Below, in pieces: positions 26,567 through 34,969 of a stretch of DNA of 64,000 nt. This DNA comes from Luteimonas arsenica (GTDB lineage: Bacteria; Pseudomonadota; Gammaproteobacteria; Xanthomonadales; Xanthomonadaceae), in contig NZ_SJRW01000001.1 of the NCBI RefSeq assembly GCF_004352825.1, forward strand, positions 558,001-622,000, read 5' to 3'. The position numbers and the translations under genes are program-made. Under the pieces are notes generated by a model. It was not told where the DNA came from. It worked only from the letters and a program-made list of their open reading frames with translations, and did not search any database. Position 1 is the first letter of the stretch; each line of letters starts with the position of its first letter.

Positions 26567-27604
26567 ATGGATATCGCCGAACTTCTGGCGTTCTCGGTCA
26601 AGAACAAGGCCTCGGACCTGCACCTGTCCGCGGGCCTGCCGCCCATGATCCGCGTCGACGGCGATGTCCGCCGGATCAACATTCCGGCGCTGGACCACAA
26701 GCAGGTCCACGCGCTGGTCTACGACATCATGTCGGACAAGCAGCGCCGCGATTACGAGGAATTCCTCGAGGTCGATTTCTCGTTCGAGATCGCCGGCCTG
26801 GCGCGCTTCCGCGTCAACGCCTTCAACCAGAACCGCGGCGCGGGCGCGGTGTTCCGCACGATTCCATCCGAGGTGCTGACGCTGGAGGACCTCGGCACGC
26901 CGCGGATCTTCAAGGAGCTGATCGACCAGCCGCAGGGTCTGATCCTGGTCACCGGCCCGACCGGCTCGGGCAAGTCGACCACGCTGGCGGCGATGGTCGA
27001 CCACGTCAACAAGAACGAGTACGGGCACATCCTCACCATCGAGGACCCGATCGAGTTCGTGCACACCGCGCAGAAGTGCCTGATCAACCAGCGCGAGGTG
27101 CACCGCGACACCCACGGCTTCAACGAGGCGCTCAGGTCGGCGCTGCGCGAGGACCCCGACTACATCCTGGTCGGCGAGCTGCGTGACCTGGAGACCATCC
27201 GCCTGGCCCTGACCGCCGCGGAAACCGGTCACCTGGTGTTCGGCACCCTGCACACCTCGTCGGCGGCCAAGACCATCGACCGCATCATCGACGTGTTTCC
27301 CGCCGGCGAGAAGCCGATGGTGCGCTCGATGCTGTCGGAGTCGCTGCGCGCGGTGATCTCGCAGGCGCTGCTGAAGAAGGTCGGCGGCGGCCGTACCGCG
27401 GCCTGGGAAATCATGGTCGGCATCCCGGCCATCCGCAACCTGATCCGCGAGGACAAGGTCGCGCAGATGTATTCCGCGATCCAGACCGGCCAGCAGCACG
27501 GCATGATGACGCTCGACCAGCACCTGCAGGACCTGGTGAAGCGTTCCATGGTCACCCGCCAGCAGGCGCGCGACTATGCCAAGGACAAGCGGCTGTTCGA
27601 GTAA
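26567..27604 (+). CDS. pilT: Type IV pilus retraction ATPase PilT
   Basis: 345 residues. It begins MDIAELLAFSVKNKASDLHL and has Walker A GPTGSGKSTT (about 131-140), the Asp box ILTIEDPIEFVH, Walker B region DYILVGELRDLET, the His box HLVFGTLHTSSA, and the PilT-specific AIRNLIRE motif. The hexamer works at the inner-membrane pilus base to depolymerise PilA for twitching motility. Two ATGs lie at the start (26561 frame-shifted and 26567); the second fits the family N-terminus. pilU follows after 12 bp, probably in one transcript. Confidence 0.98.
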   Translation: MDIAELLAFSVKNKASDLHLSAGLPPMIRVDGDVRRINIPALDHKQVHALVYDIMSDKQRRDYEEFLEVDFSFEIAGLARFRVNAFNQNRGAGAVFRTIPSEVLTLEDLGTPRIFKELIDQPQGLILVTGPTGSGKSTTLAAMVDHVNKNEYGHILTIEDPIEFVHTAQKCLINQREVHRDTHGFNEALRSALREDPDYILVGELRDLETIRLALTAAETGHLVFGTLHTSSAAKTIDRIIDVFPAGEKPMVRSMLSESLRAVISQALLKKVGGGRTAAWEIMVGIPAIRNLIREDKVAQMYSAIQTGQQHGMMTLDQHLQDLVKRSMVTRQQARDYAKDKRLFE

Positions 27605-27616
27605 CCGGAGCACCCT

Positions 27617-28747
27617 ATGAGCGCCATCGACTTCACTTCCTACCTCAAGCTGATGGCCCATCAGAAGGCCTCGGACCTGTTCATCACCGCCGGCATGCCG
27701 CCGTCGATGAAGGTCCACGGCAAGATCTCGCCGATCACCCAGAACCCGCTCACGCCGCAACAGTCGCGCGACCTGGTGCTCAACGTGATGACGCCGCCGC
27801 AGCGCGAGGAGTTCGAGCGCACCCACGAATGCAACTTCGCCATCGGCGTGTCCGGTGTCGGTCGCTTCCGCGTGAGCTGCTTCTACCAGCGCAACCAGGT
27901 CGGCATGGTGCTGCGCCGGATCGAGACCAGGATCCCGTCGATCGAGGAGCTCAACCTGCCGCCGATCATCAAGACGCTGGCGATGACCAAGCGCGGCATC
28001 ATCATCTTCGTCGGCGCGACGGGTACCGGTAAATCGACCTCGCTGGCGTCGATGATCGGCTACCGCAACCAGAACTCGACGGGCCACATCATCACCATCG
28101 AGGACCCGATCGAGTTCGTGCACAAGCACGAGGGCTGCATCATCACCCAGCGCGAGGTCGGCATCGACACCGACACCTGGGAGAACGCGCTCAAGAACAC
28201 CCTGCGCCAGGCGCCGGACGTGATCATGATCGGCGAGGTGCGCACCCGCGAGGGCATGGACCACGCCATCGCCTTCGCCGAGACCGGCCACCTGGTGCTG
28301 TGCACCCTGCACGCCAACAACGCCAACCAGGCGATGGACCGCATCATCAACTTCTTCCCGGAGGACCGCCGCGGCCAGCTGCTGATGGACCTGTCGCTGA
28401 ACCTCAAGGGCGTGGTCGCGCAGCAGCTGATCCCGACCCCGGACGGCAAGGGTCGCCGGGTGGCGATGGAGATCATGCTCGGCACCCCGCTGGTGCAGGA
28501 CTACATCCGCGACGGCGAGATCCACAAGCTCAAGGAAATCATGAAGGAGTCGACCAACCTCGGCATGAAGACCTTCGACCAGAGCCTGTTCGAGCTCTAC
28601 CAGGCCGGCGAGATCTCCTACGAGGACGCCCTGCGCTACGCCGACTCCGCCAACGAGGTGCGCCTGCGCATCAAGCTCGCCCAGGGCGGCGACGCGCGCA
28701 CGCTGTCGCAGGGCCTGGACGGGGTCGAGGTCGCCGAGGTCAACTGA
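27617..28747 (+). CDS. pilU: Type IV pilus accessory retraction ATPase PilU
   Basis: 376 residues. N-terminal region SYLKLMAHQKASDLFITAGM is typical. Walker A is GATGTGKSTS, with ITIEDPIEFVHKHEGCIITQ, DVIMIGEVRTREGM and HLVLCTLHANNANQAMDRI. It lacks the AIRNLIRE motif of PilT and is longer at the C-terminus, as expected for PilU. PilU helps PilT generate force during retraction. Position directly after pilT and a strong terminator at 28770 mark it as the operon end. Confidence 0.97.
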   Translation: MSAIDFTSYLKLMAHQKASDLFITAGMPPSMKVHGKISPITQNPLTPQQSRDLVLNVMTPPQREEFERTHECNFAIGVSGVGRFRVSCFYQRNQVGMVLRRIETRIPSIEELNLPPIIKTLAMTKRGIIIFVGATGTGKSTSLASMIGYRNQNSTGHIITIEDPIEFVHKHEGCIITQREVGIDTDTWENALKNTLRQAPDVIMIGEVRTREGMDHAIAFAETGHLVLCTLHANNANQAMDRIINFFPEDRRGQLLMDLSLNLKGVVAQQLIPTPDGKGRRVAMEIMLGTPLVQDYIRDGEIHKLKEIMKESTNLGMKTFDQSLFELYQAGEISYEDALRYADSANEVRLRIKLAQGGDARTLSQGLDGVEVAEVN

Positions 28748-28769
28748 GACGCAGCGTTCCGCGATCCAG

Positions 28770-28801
28770 GGAAAGGGCGCCTTCGCGGCGCCCTTTCCTT
28801 T
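28770..28801 (+). terminator. Rho-independent terminator after pilU
   Basis: GGAAAGGGCGCC, loop TTCGC, GGCGCCCTTTCC form a perfect 12-bp stem followed by TTT. It ends the pilT-pilU transcript. Confidence 0.8.
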
Positions 28802-28864
28802 GCGCACTTTTTACCTGCCAGCGGCGACAATGGCAGGCCCGATCCACCATTCCCGGAGATCCCC

Positions 28865-29491
<627 letters not shown>

Positions 29492-29506
29492 GGCCGCCCC
29501 GGAAGG

Positions 29507-29534
29507 AAAACCCCGCATTCCTGCGGGGTTTTTT
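29507..29534 (+). terminator. Rho-independent terminator after sodA
   Basis: AAAACCCCGC, loop ATTCCT, GCGGGGTTTT form a stem of ten pairs that ends in a run of T, 16 bp after the sodA stop. Confidence 0.9.
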
Positions 29535-29563
29535 CATGGAGCGACTCCGTTGTAGCGCGCGCT

Positions 29564-29679
29564 GCCCGTCCCGTGCACAGGGGGTGTGCTCCCCCGGCCG
29601 CCTCCGCGTCCAGCTACGGAAGCCGGCCGCCGGCCATCCATGGCCGGCTGTCCGCACACCCCCTGTGCACGGGACGGGC
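29564..29679. repeat. Perfect 25-bp inverted repeat around a structured loop
   Basis: Arms 29564-29588 and 29655-29679 are exact reverse complements, starting GCCCGTCCCGTGCACAGGGG and ending CACGGGACGGGC. The 66-bp loop contains a second perfect hairpin, GCCGGCCA-TCCA-TGGCCGGC (29629-29648). The element lies between the sodA terminator and the SlyD-type gene in a 300-bp gap. It resembles a small mobile repeat or a structured RNA; no ORF is evident. Confidence 0.7.
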
Positions 29680-29818
29680 TGTGGCGTTTATCGGATTCGG
29701 GTCGGGATGCCCCAGGCGGGGGAAGGGATTGCGGTCACGCTGGGAGGCGCCCGGGCTTGCGCCATGGCGCGGCGCTGGTCAAGGATGCCGCGGTACCCAA
29801 CCAGGACCCGCGCCGCCG

Positions 29819-30280
29819 ATGGACATCGCAGACCGCCGCATCGCCACCGTGCACTTCACGCTGACCGACGCCGACAGCGGCGACACGATCACCAGCACCC
29901 GCGGCCACGAGCCGCTGACCTACATGCACGGCGCCGGCGGCATCGCGCGCGGGCTGGAGCAGGCGCTGGAGGGCCGCAAGGCCGGCGATCGCGTTGATGT
30001 GGTGGTCTCGCCCGAGGACGGCTTCGGTCCCCGCCACGATGCGCTGGTGCAGACCCTGCCGCGCACGATGTGGCGTGCGCCCTCGGAGCCGAAGGTCGGC
30101 GACAAGCTGGAAACCACCACGGCCAAGGGCCCGCTGGAGGTGGTCGTGACCGCGGTCGGCCCCGACACCCTCACCGTCGACGGCAACCACCCATTGGCCG
30201 GGCGCCGCTTCCGCGCCGAGCTGGAGGTGCTGTCGGTGCGCGTGCCCACGCCGGACGAGATCCAGTTCGGCCTGGGCTGA
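29819..30280 (+). CDS. SlyD-type FKBP peptidyl-prolyl isomerase
   Basis: 153 residues. FKBP segments are EPLTYMHGAGGIARGLEQAL, GDRVDVVVSPEDGFGPRH, and the insert-in-flap domain from about 70 to 120 with DGNHPLAGRRFRAELEVL at the end. SlyD proteins isomerise X-Pro bonds and act as chaperones in the cytoplasm. The His/Cys-rich metal-binding tail of E. coli SlyD is absent; the protein ends PDEIQFGLG. The ATG at 29819 begins the conserved IADRRIATVHF strand. No clear Shine-Dalgarno. The sterol desaturase gene starts 17 bp after its stop. Confidence 0.9.
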   Translation: MDIADRRIATVHFTLTDADSGDTITSTRGHEPLTYMHGAGGIARGLEQALEGRKAGDRVDVVVSPEDGFGPRHDALVQTLPRTMWRAPSEPKVGDKLETTTAKGPLEVVVTAVGPDTLTVDGNHPLAGRRFRAELEVLSVRVPTPDEIQFGLG

Positions 30281-30297
30281 CCGCGACCGCGCCCGGG

Positions 30298-31095
30298 ATG
30301 GATGCGTTCGTTGCCCTGGGCAATGCCTATGCGACGCTGCCGGCACACCTCGCGGTCGCCTGGGGCACCGCGTTCTTCGCCGCCATCTACCTGCTGCTGT
30401 GCGGCGGCAACTGGCTGCTGACGCAGTACCTGCTGCCGGCCCTTGGCTGGGGCCACAGGATCGACCCGCGCCCGCTGCGCCCCGGGCAGCTGCGCCGCGA
30501 GATCGGCTGGTCAAGCGTGTCGATCCTGGTCTTCGGCATCGGCAGCGTGCTGGTGTGGTGGTTCCTGCAGCGCGGCTGGGCGCGGCTGGCGCAGGATGCG
30601 GGGCCGCTGCGCATCGCCGCGGAAATCGCGGTGCTGCTGGTCTGGAACGACATCCACTTCTATGCCAACCACCGCCTGCTGCACACCCGGCCGCTGCGTC
30701 GCTACCACCAGCACCACCACCAGTCTCAGGTGACCACGCCCTTCGCGACCTACAGCTTCCATCCGCTGGAAGCGGCGCTGCTGGGCAACGTGATCCTGCT
30801 GCCGATGCTGCTGCACGACTTCAGCTTCCTCGCCCTGCTGTCGCTGCCGGTGGCCAGCCTGCTGCTCAACAACCTCGGCCACGGCAACTACGACTACGCG
30901 CCGCGGGTGGGCAACGACCACTGGCTGGCCGCCAGCCGCCGCCATCACCTGCACCACGCCTGCTACCACGGCAACTACGGCTTCCTGTTCAACTTCATGG
31001 ACCGCTGGCTGGGCACCCGCCTGCCCGATGACGCGGCGGACGCGCAGCTCAGGGCGTATCGGCGCCGGCAGGGGTCGGGCGCGGCGGTTCGCTGA
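30298..31095 (+). CDS. Sterol desaturase-family membrane hydroxylase
   Basis: 265 residues with about four membrane helices. The three histidine clusters of the fatty-acid hydroxylase superfamily are intact: HFYANHRLLH, YHQHHHQ and RRHHLHHACYHGNYG. They would bind a di-iron centre. The substrate is probably a membrane lipid or carotenoid; a sterol is unlikely here. The ATG at 30298 precedes the first helix. The last 47 bp overlap the 3' end of the DUF4153 gene on the other strand. Confidence 0.88.
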   Translation: MDAFVALGNAYATLPAHLAVAWGTAFFAAIYLLLCGGNWLLTQYLLPALGWGHRIDPRPLRPGQLRREIGWSSVSILVFGIGSVLVWWFLQRGWARLAQDAGPLRIAAEIAVLLVWNDIHFYANHRLLHTRPLRRYHQHHHQSQVTTPFATYSFHPLEAALLGNVILLPMLLHDFSFLALLSLPVASLLLNNLGHGNYDYAPRVGNDHWLAASRRHHLHHACYHGNYGFLFNFMDRWLGTRLPDDAADAQLRAYRRRQGSGAAVR

Positions 31096-32884
31096 CCGGT
31101 TCGAGCCGCTGCGGCCTGCCGTCGCCGATGCGGAGGTCGGGCCAGCGCTGCGGCACGGCCTGCAGGCGGCCGTCGAGCAGGTCGCGGCGCAGCTGCCGTC
31201 GCCAGGCCTGCTCCGGCGTGCCCTGCGGCCAGAGTCCCAGGGTGGCGGCCACGATCCAGCGACCGTCGGCGTCGCGGGCGTGGAGCTTGCAGTTCGCGCC
31301 GTAGCCGCCGCCGAGCGTGCACAGCAGTGGATCCGCGGTCCCGTCGCCGTCGAGGTCCGGGGTCAGGAGGATGCAGTCGTCGTCGGCGTGGGCACAGGCC
31401 TGCCGGTCGTCGCGCCGCGCGGCCAGTGCGTCCCACCAGGCGTCATCGGGTGCAGTCGCGCCCGCGGCGAGCTGGACCTGTGCGCGCAGCTGGGCCGCGT
31501 CACGCGGCGGGCGCGGAGCACTGGGGTCGCGCCAGTCGCCCCAGCGGCTGGTCCGTGCGATCACGCGCTCCAGCTCGGCCAGCCGTTCGGCGTCACTGGA
31601 CCAGGCCGGGACGTCGCGCAGGGCGAGCGTCGCCCGGTAGCCGCGGCGGCCGCTGTCGTGGCGCAGCCAGGCGAGGTCGAAATCGTCGATGTCCGTGCGC
31701 CCGTCGGCCAGCCGTTGCAAATGGCTGCCGACCGCGATCCGGTGCGGATCCAGCAGCGGCGTGTTGGCGAGCACCGCCACCGCGACCACGGCCAGCGACA
31801 GCGCCCGGTTCACCGGCCGGATCGCGCCCAGCCAGCGCTCGCGGCCATGACGCAGCACCGCCCAGGCGTAGCCGAAGGCATAGCCGGCCACCAGCAGCGC
31901 CAGCAGCACCGCCCACACGCGGTCGGTGGTCCAGCCGTGTTGGTCGATGCGCAGCCACAGCGCGTACAGCGCCAGCAGCGCGAACACCGGCAGCAGCACC
32001 AGGCCGGCGTCGACCAGGCGGCGCAGCCAGGCCGGATAGGGGCGCTCGCCTTCGCCGTCCTGCAGCACCGAATTGGTGAAGGCCACCAGCAGCGCGACCA
32101 CGGCGATGAGGGTGGTGGCCGCCGAGCGCATCTCCCACAGCGGCTCCAGCCCGGTGAAGGGCAGGCTGGCCACGAACAGCGCGGCGATGAAGGCCAGCAG
32201 CGGCAGCAGGCCGGTGAAGATCGCGAACAGCACCTGGCGCGCCACCTGCACCGCGCGGTGCTGGGTGCGCCCGATCAGCACGCCCAGGCCCGCCATCGCG
32301 CCGGTGGCGAGATAGATGAAGGCGTCCTCGCGGAACAGTTCGCGGAAGAAGTCGATCTTCACCAGCGCGAACAGCGCGCCCCACAGCCACAGCACCAGCC
32401 AGCAGATGCCCGTGAACAGCGCCGCCAGCGCCAGGGTCAGGGCGTTCTGCCAGGCGTGCTCGAACAGGCAGGGGTAGGGCGCGTGCCAGTGGCCGTGGGC
32501 CAGGCGGCACTGCAGCCAGGGCAGGGCGACGAACAGGCCGATGGCGATCGACGCGCCGAACGGCCCCAGCACTTCGCCGGCACGGATCCCGGGGCCGCCG
32601 GTGGCATTCCACGCCGCCCAGGCCGCGAGCCCGGCAAAGGCGAGGCTGGCGCCGACCGCGTGCTGCCAGAAGCGCGGGTCGCGCAGGCGCACCAGGCTCA
32701 GCGCCATCATCGTCGGCACGGTCAGCACCAGCGTGTACCAGCAGACCCGCCCGGCGAGCCCCGCGAAGGGCCACCAACCGAGGTCGTGGCCTTTTTCCGC
32801 CAGGTACATCAGGCCGCCCTGGAGCACGGCCAGCAGCACGATGAAGGCGCGCTCGTTGCGTGGGAGCGGGGCGGCTGCGGACAT
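31049..32884 (-). CDS. DUF4153-domain membrane protein
   Basis: 611 residues. The first 400 or so hold about ten to twelve membrane helices with features of DUF4153 (RLRDPRFWQHAVGA, AWLRRLVDAGLVLLPVFALL). A C-terminal soluble region of about 190 residues has two cysteines and the acidic loop DLDGDGTADP, which looks like a single calcium-binding loop. Function unknown. The ATG at 32884 is chosen because the helices begin there; an open frame to 33526 opposes yqgE and is not used. The end overlaps the sterol desaturase gene. Confidence 0.85.
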   Translation of the reverse strand: MSAAAPLPRNERAFIVLLAVLQGGLMYLAEKGHDLGWWPFAGLAGRVCWYTLVLTVPTMMALSLVRLRDPRFWQHAVGASLAFAGLAAWAAWNATGGPGIRAGEVLGPFGASIAIGLFVALPWLQCRLAHGHWHAPYPCLFEHAWQNALTLALAALFTGICWLVLWLWGALFALVKIDFFRELFREDAFIYLATGAMAGLGVLIGRTQHRAVQVARQVLFAIFTGLLPLLAFIAALFVASLPFTGLEPLWEMRSAATTLIAVVALLVAFTNSVLQDGEGERPYPAWLRRLVDAGLVLLPVFALLALYALWLRIDQHGWTTDRVWAVLLALLVAGYAFGYAWAVLRHGRERWLGAIRPVNRALSLAVVAVAVLANTPLLDPHRIAVGSHLQRLADGRTDIDDFDLAWLRHDSGRRGYRATLALRDVPAWSSDAERLAELERVIARTSRWGDWRDPSAPRPPRDAAQLRAQVQLAAGATAPDDAWWDALAARRDDRQACAHADDDCILLTPDLDGDGTADPLLCTLGGGYGANCKLHARDADGRWIVAATLGLWPQGTPEQAWRRQLRRDLLDGRLQAVPQRWPDLRIGDGRPQRLEPVSEPPRPTPAGADTP

Positions 32885-32953
32885 GGCGGGTTCCAGCAAG
32901 GGAGTCGGTGCCGCCATGGTAGCCGCGGCCGGGCGCGATCCCGCGGCACTGGC

Positions 32954-32959
32954 TAGAAT
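32954..32959 (+). promoter_or_regulatory. -10 TAGAAT at leaderless distance from yqgE
   Basis: TAGAAT is followed by GGCGCC and then the ATG at 32966, so transcription 7 nt after the hexamer begins at the start codon. There is no Shine-Dalgarno before yqgE. No convincing -35. Confidence 0.45.
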
Positions 32960-32965
32960 GGCGCC

Positions 32966-33532
32966 ATGTCCACGCAGCCCACACCGCTTGCCAACCAGCT
33001 GCTGGTCGCGCTGCCGTCGCTGGCCGACCCGAACTTCGAGCGCACCGTGTCGCTGCTGTGCCAGCACGACGCCGGCGGCGCCATGGGCGTGGTGGTCAAC
33101 CGCCGCTCCGACTACACCCTGGGCGAGATCTTCGCGCAGATGGGCATCGCCTGCGACGACGCCGCGCTGTGCGCGACCCCGGTGCTCGCCGGCGGCCCGG
33201 TGCATCCCGAGCGCGGCTTCGTGATCCACGACGGCGAGCGCGACTGGGACTCCAGCCTCGGTATCGCGGACGACCTGCGTGTGACCACCTCGCGCGACGT
33301 GCTCGAGGCGATGGCGCGCGGCGAGGGCCCGTCCCGGGTCGTGGTCGCCCTGGGCTGCGCCGGCTGGAGCGCCGGCCAGCTCGAGGCCGAACTGGGCGAG
33401 AACAGCTGGCTGACCGTGCCTTCCGACGCCGAGATCCTGTTCGCGCTGCCGCTGGAGGCCCGCTGGCAGGCCGCCGCCGGCCGCATCGGCGTCGACATGG
33501 CGCACATGCCGGATTACGCCGGGCACGCCTGA
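32966..33532 (+). CDS. yqgE: YqgE/AlgH-family protein
   Basis: 188 residues, the normal length. It starts with [20 protein letters not shown], then [36 protein letters not shown], and [22 protein letters not shown]. The family is cytoplasmic and of unclear function, also called AlgH for a link to alginate regulation in Pseudomonas. It is the first of yqgE-ruvX-pyrB, an order kept in many gammaproteobacteria. The stop overlaps the ruvX start (TGATG). Probably translated from a leaderless message. Confidence 0.95.
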   Translation: MSTQPTPLANQLLVALPSLADPNFERTVSLLCQHDAGGAMGVVVNRRSDYTLGEIFAQMGIACDDAALCATPVLAGGPVHPERGFVIHDGERDWDSSLGIADDLRVTTSRDVLEAMARGEGPSRVVVALGCAGWSAGQLEAELGENSWLTVPSDAEILFALPLEARWQAAAGRIGVDMAHMPDYAGHA

Positions 33533-34026
33533 TGGCCGGCATCCGCAGCGATGGCACCGTGCTCGGCTTCGACGTCGGGGCGCGCCGCATCGGCGTGGCC
33601 GTGGGCAGCGCCTTCGGCCACGGTGCGCGCGCGCTGGCCGTGGTCGACGTGCATGCCGACCAGGTCGACTGGGCCGCGGTCGAGCGCCTGCTCAAGGAAT
33701 GGCGTCCCGATGGCTGCGTGGTCGGCGATCCTATGACGCTCGACGGCGGCGACCAGCCGATCCGCCAGCGCGCCCGCGCCTTCGCCGTCGAACTCGCGCG
33801 CCGCGCCCGCCTGCCGGTGGTGATGATCGACGAGCGCTCGAGTTCGATCGAGGCCGCGCAGCGCTTCGCCGTCGACCGCGCCGAAGGCCGCCGCCGCCGC
33901 CGCGACGCCGCCGCGCTGGATGCCGTGGCCGCGGCGATCATCGTCGAACGCTGGCTGGCCTCGCCGGGCGACGCCGTCGCCATCGACACCAATCCCGAAA
34001 CTTCCCCGCCCGACGCCCCCGCATGA
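33532..34026 (+). CDS. ruvX: Putative pre-16S rRNA nuclease / Holliday junction resolvase RuvX
   Basis: 164 residues of the RNase H-like fold. VLGFDVGARRIGVAVG holds the first catalytic Asp, VVGDPMTLDGGDQPIR the second conserved region, and MIDERSSSIEA and AAALDAVAAAIIVE the later acidic residues. YqgF/RuvX proteins process the 5' end of 16S rRNA precursors; a resolvase role has also been proposed. A C-terminal stretch of about 20 residues rich in Pro and Asp is variable. The ATG overlaps the yqgE stop by one base, and the stop overlaps pyrB (ATGA). Confidence 0.95.
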   Translation: MAGIRSDGTVLGFDVGARRIGVAVGSAFGHGARALAVVDVHADQVDWAAVERLLKEWRPDGCVVGDPMTLDGGDQPIRQRARAFAVELARRARLPVVMIDERSSSIEAAQRFAVDRAEGRRRRRDAAALDAVAAAIIVERWLASPGDAVAIDTNPETSPPDAPA

Positions 34027-34964
34027 CCCTGCAGACCACCGAAGACGGCCGCCTGCGCCACCTGCTCAGCCTCGAAACGCTTCCGCGCGCCGCGCTGGTG
34101 GCGCTGCTCGACCGCGCCCAGGCCTTCCTGGACCACCGCGGTGGCGCCGACCCGCGCAGTGCGCTGGGCGGCACGGCGGTGTGCACGCTGTTCTTCGAAC
34201 CCTCCACGCGCACGCGGCTGTCCTTCCAGCGCGCGGCGCAGCGGCTGGGTGCGGACGTGCTCGGCTTCGATGCTTCCACCTCGTCCACCAGCAAGGGCGA
34301 GACCGCGCTCGACACCCTGCGCAACATCGAGGCCATGGGCGTGCGCGGCTTCGTGGTGCGCCACCGCGAGGACGGCGCGGCCGCGATGCTGGCCGCCGCC
34401 GCGCAGCCGGGCACGGCCGTGGTCAACGCCGGCGACGGCCGCAGCGCGCACCCGACCCAGGGCCTGCTCGACGTGCTGAGCCTGCGCCAGACCAAGGGTG
34501 CGGATTTCTCGCGTCTGAAGGTCGCCATCGTCGGCGACATCCGCCACTCACGGGTGGCGCGTTCGGAGCTGCACGCGCTGCGCACGCTGGGCATCGGCGA
34601 GGTCCGCGCCTGCGGCCCGGCCAGCCTGCTGCCCGACGACGCCACGCTCGACGGCTGCATCGTCGGCAACGACCTCGATGCCGCGCTGGACGGCGTGGAC
34701 GCGGTGTTCATGCTGCGCCTGCAGCGCGAGCGCATGGAGGAGGGTCTGGTGCCCTCGCTCGAGGGCTACCACCGCGACTACGGCCTGACCGCCGCGCGCC
34801 TGCGCCGCGCCGCGCCCGACGCCGTGGTGCTGCATCCGGGCCCGATGAACCGTGGTGTCGAGATCAGCGACGAGGTGGCCGATGGCCCGCAGTCGCTGGT
34901 GCTGAAGCAGGTGGCGAACGGCGTGGCCGTGCGCATGGCCGTCCTGGAGACACTCCTCGCCTGA
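34023..34964 (+). CDS. pyrB: Aspartate carbamoyltransferase catalytic subunit
   Basis: 313 residues. The carbamoyl phosphate motif is FFEPSTRTRLSFQRAAQRLG, with STSKGET, SAHPTQGLLDVLSL, VGDIRHSRVARSE and VLHPGPMNRGVEI. It condenses carbamoyl phosphate with aspartate, the first committed step of pyrimidine synthesis. No pyrI or inactive pyrC partner follows within the window, so any regulatory subunit is encoded elsewhere or absent. The ATG at 34023 overlaps the ruvX stop. It converges on mgtE with 5 bp between. Confidence 0.96.
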   Translation: MTLQTTEDGRLRHLLSLETLPRAALVALLDRAQAFLDHRGGADPRSALGGTAVCTLFFEPSTRTRLSFQRAAQRLGADVLGFDASTSSTSKGETALDTLRNIEAMGVRGFVVRHREDGAAAMLAAAAQPGTAVVNAGDGRSAHPTQGLLDVLSLRQTKGADFSRLKVAIVGDIRHSRVARSELHALRTLGIGEVRACGPASLLPDDATLDGCIVGNDLDAALDGVDAVFMLRLQRERMEEGLVPSLEGYHRDYGLTAARLRRAAPDAVVLHPGPMNRGVEISDEVADGPQSLVLKQVANGVAVRMAVLETLLA

Positions 34965-34969
34965 GCGGC

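Noticed and set aside
26477-28807. 776-codon minus-strand frame opposite pilT-pilU
   Set aside because: Mirror of coding GC pattern; no signal or domain. Both pil genes are full length on the plus strand.
29564-29679. Inverted repeat read as a terminator for sodA
   Set aside because: The 66-bp loop and lack of a T-run do not fit. A canonical terminator already lies at 29507-29534.
32885-33526. Longer DUF4153 start reaching 33526
   Set aside because: The extra 214 codons lie entirely opposite yqgE and lack membrane helices.
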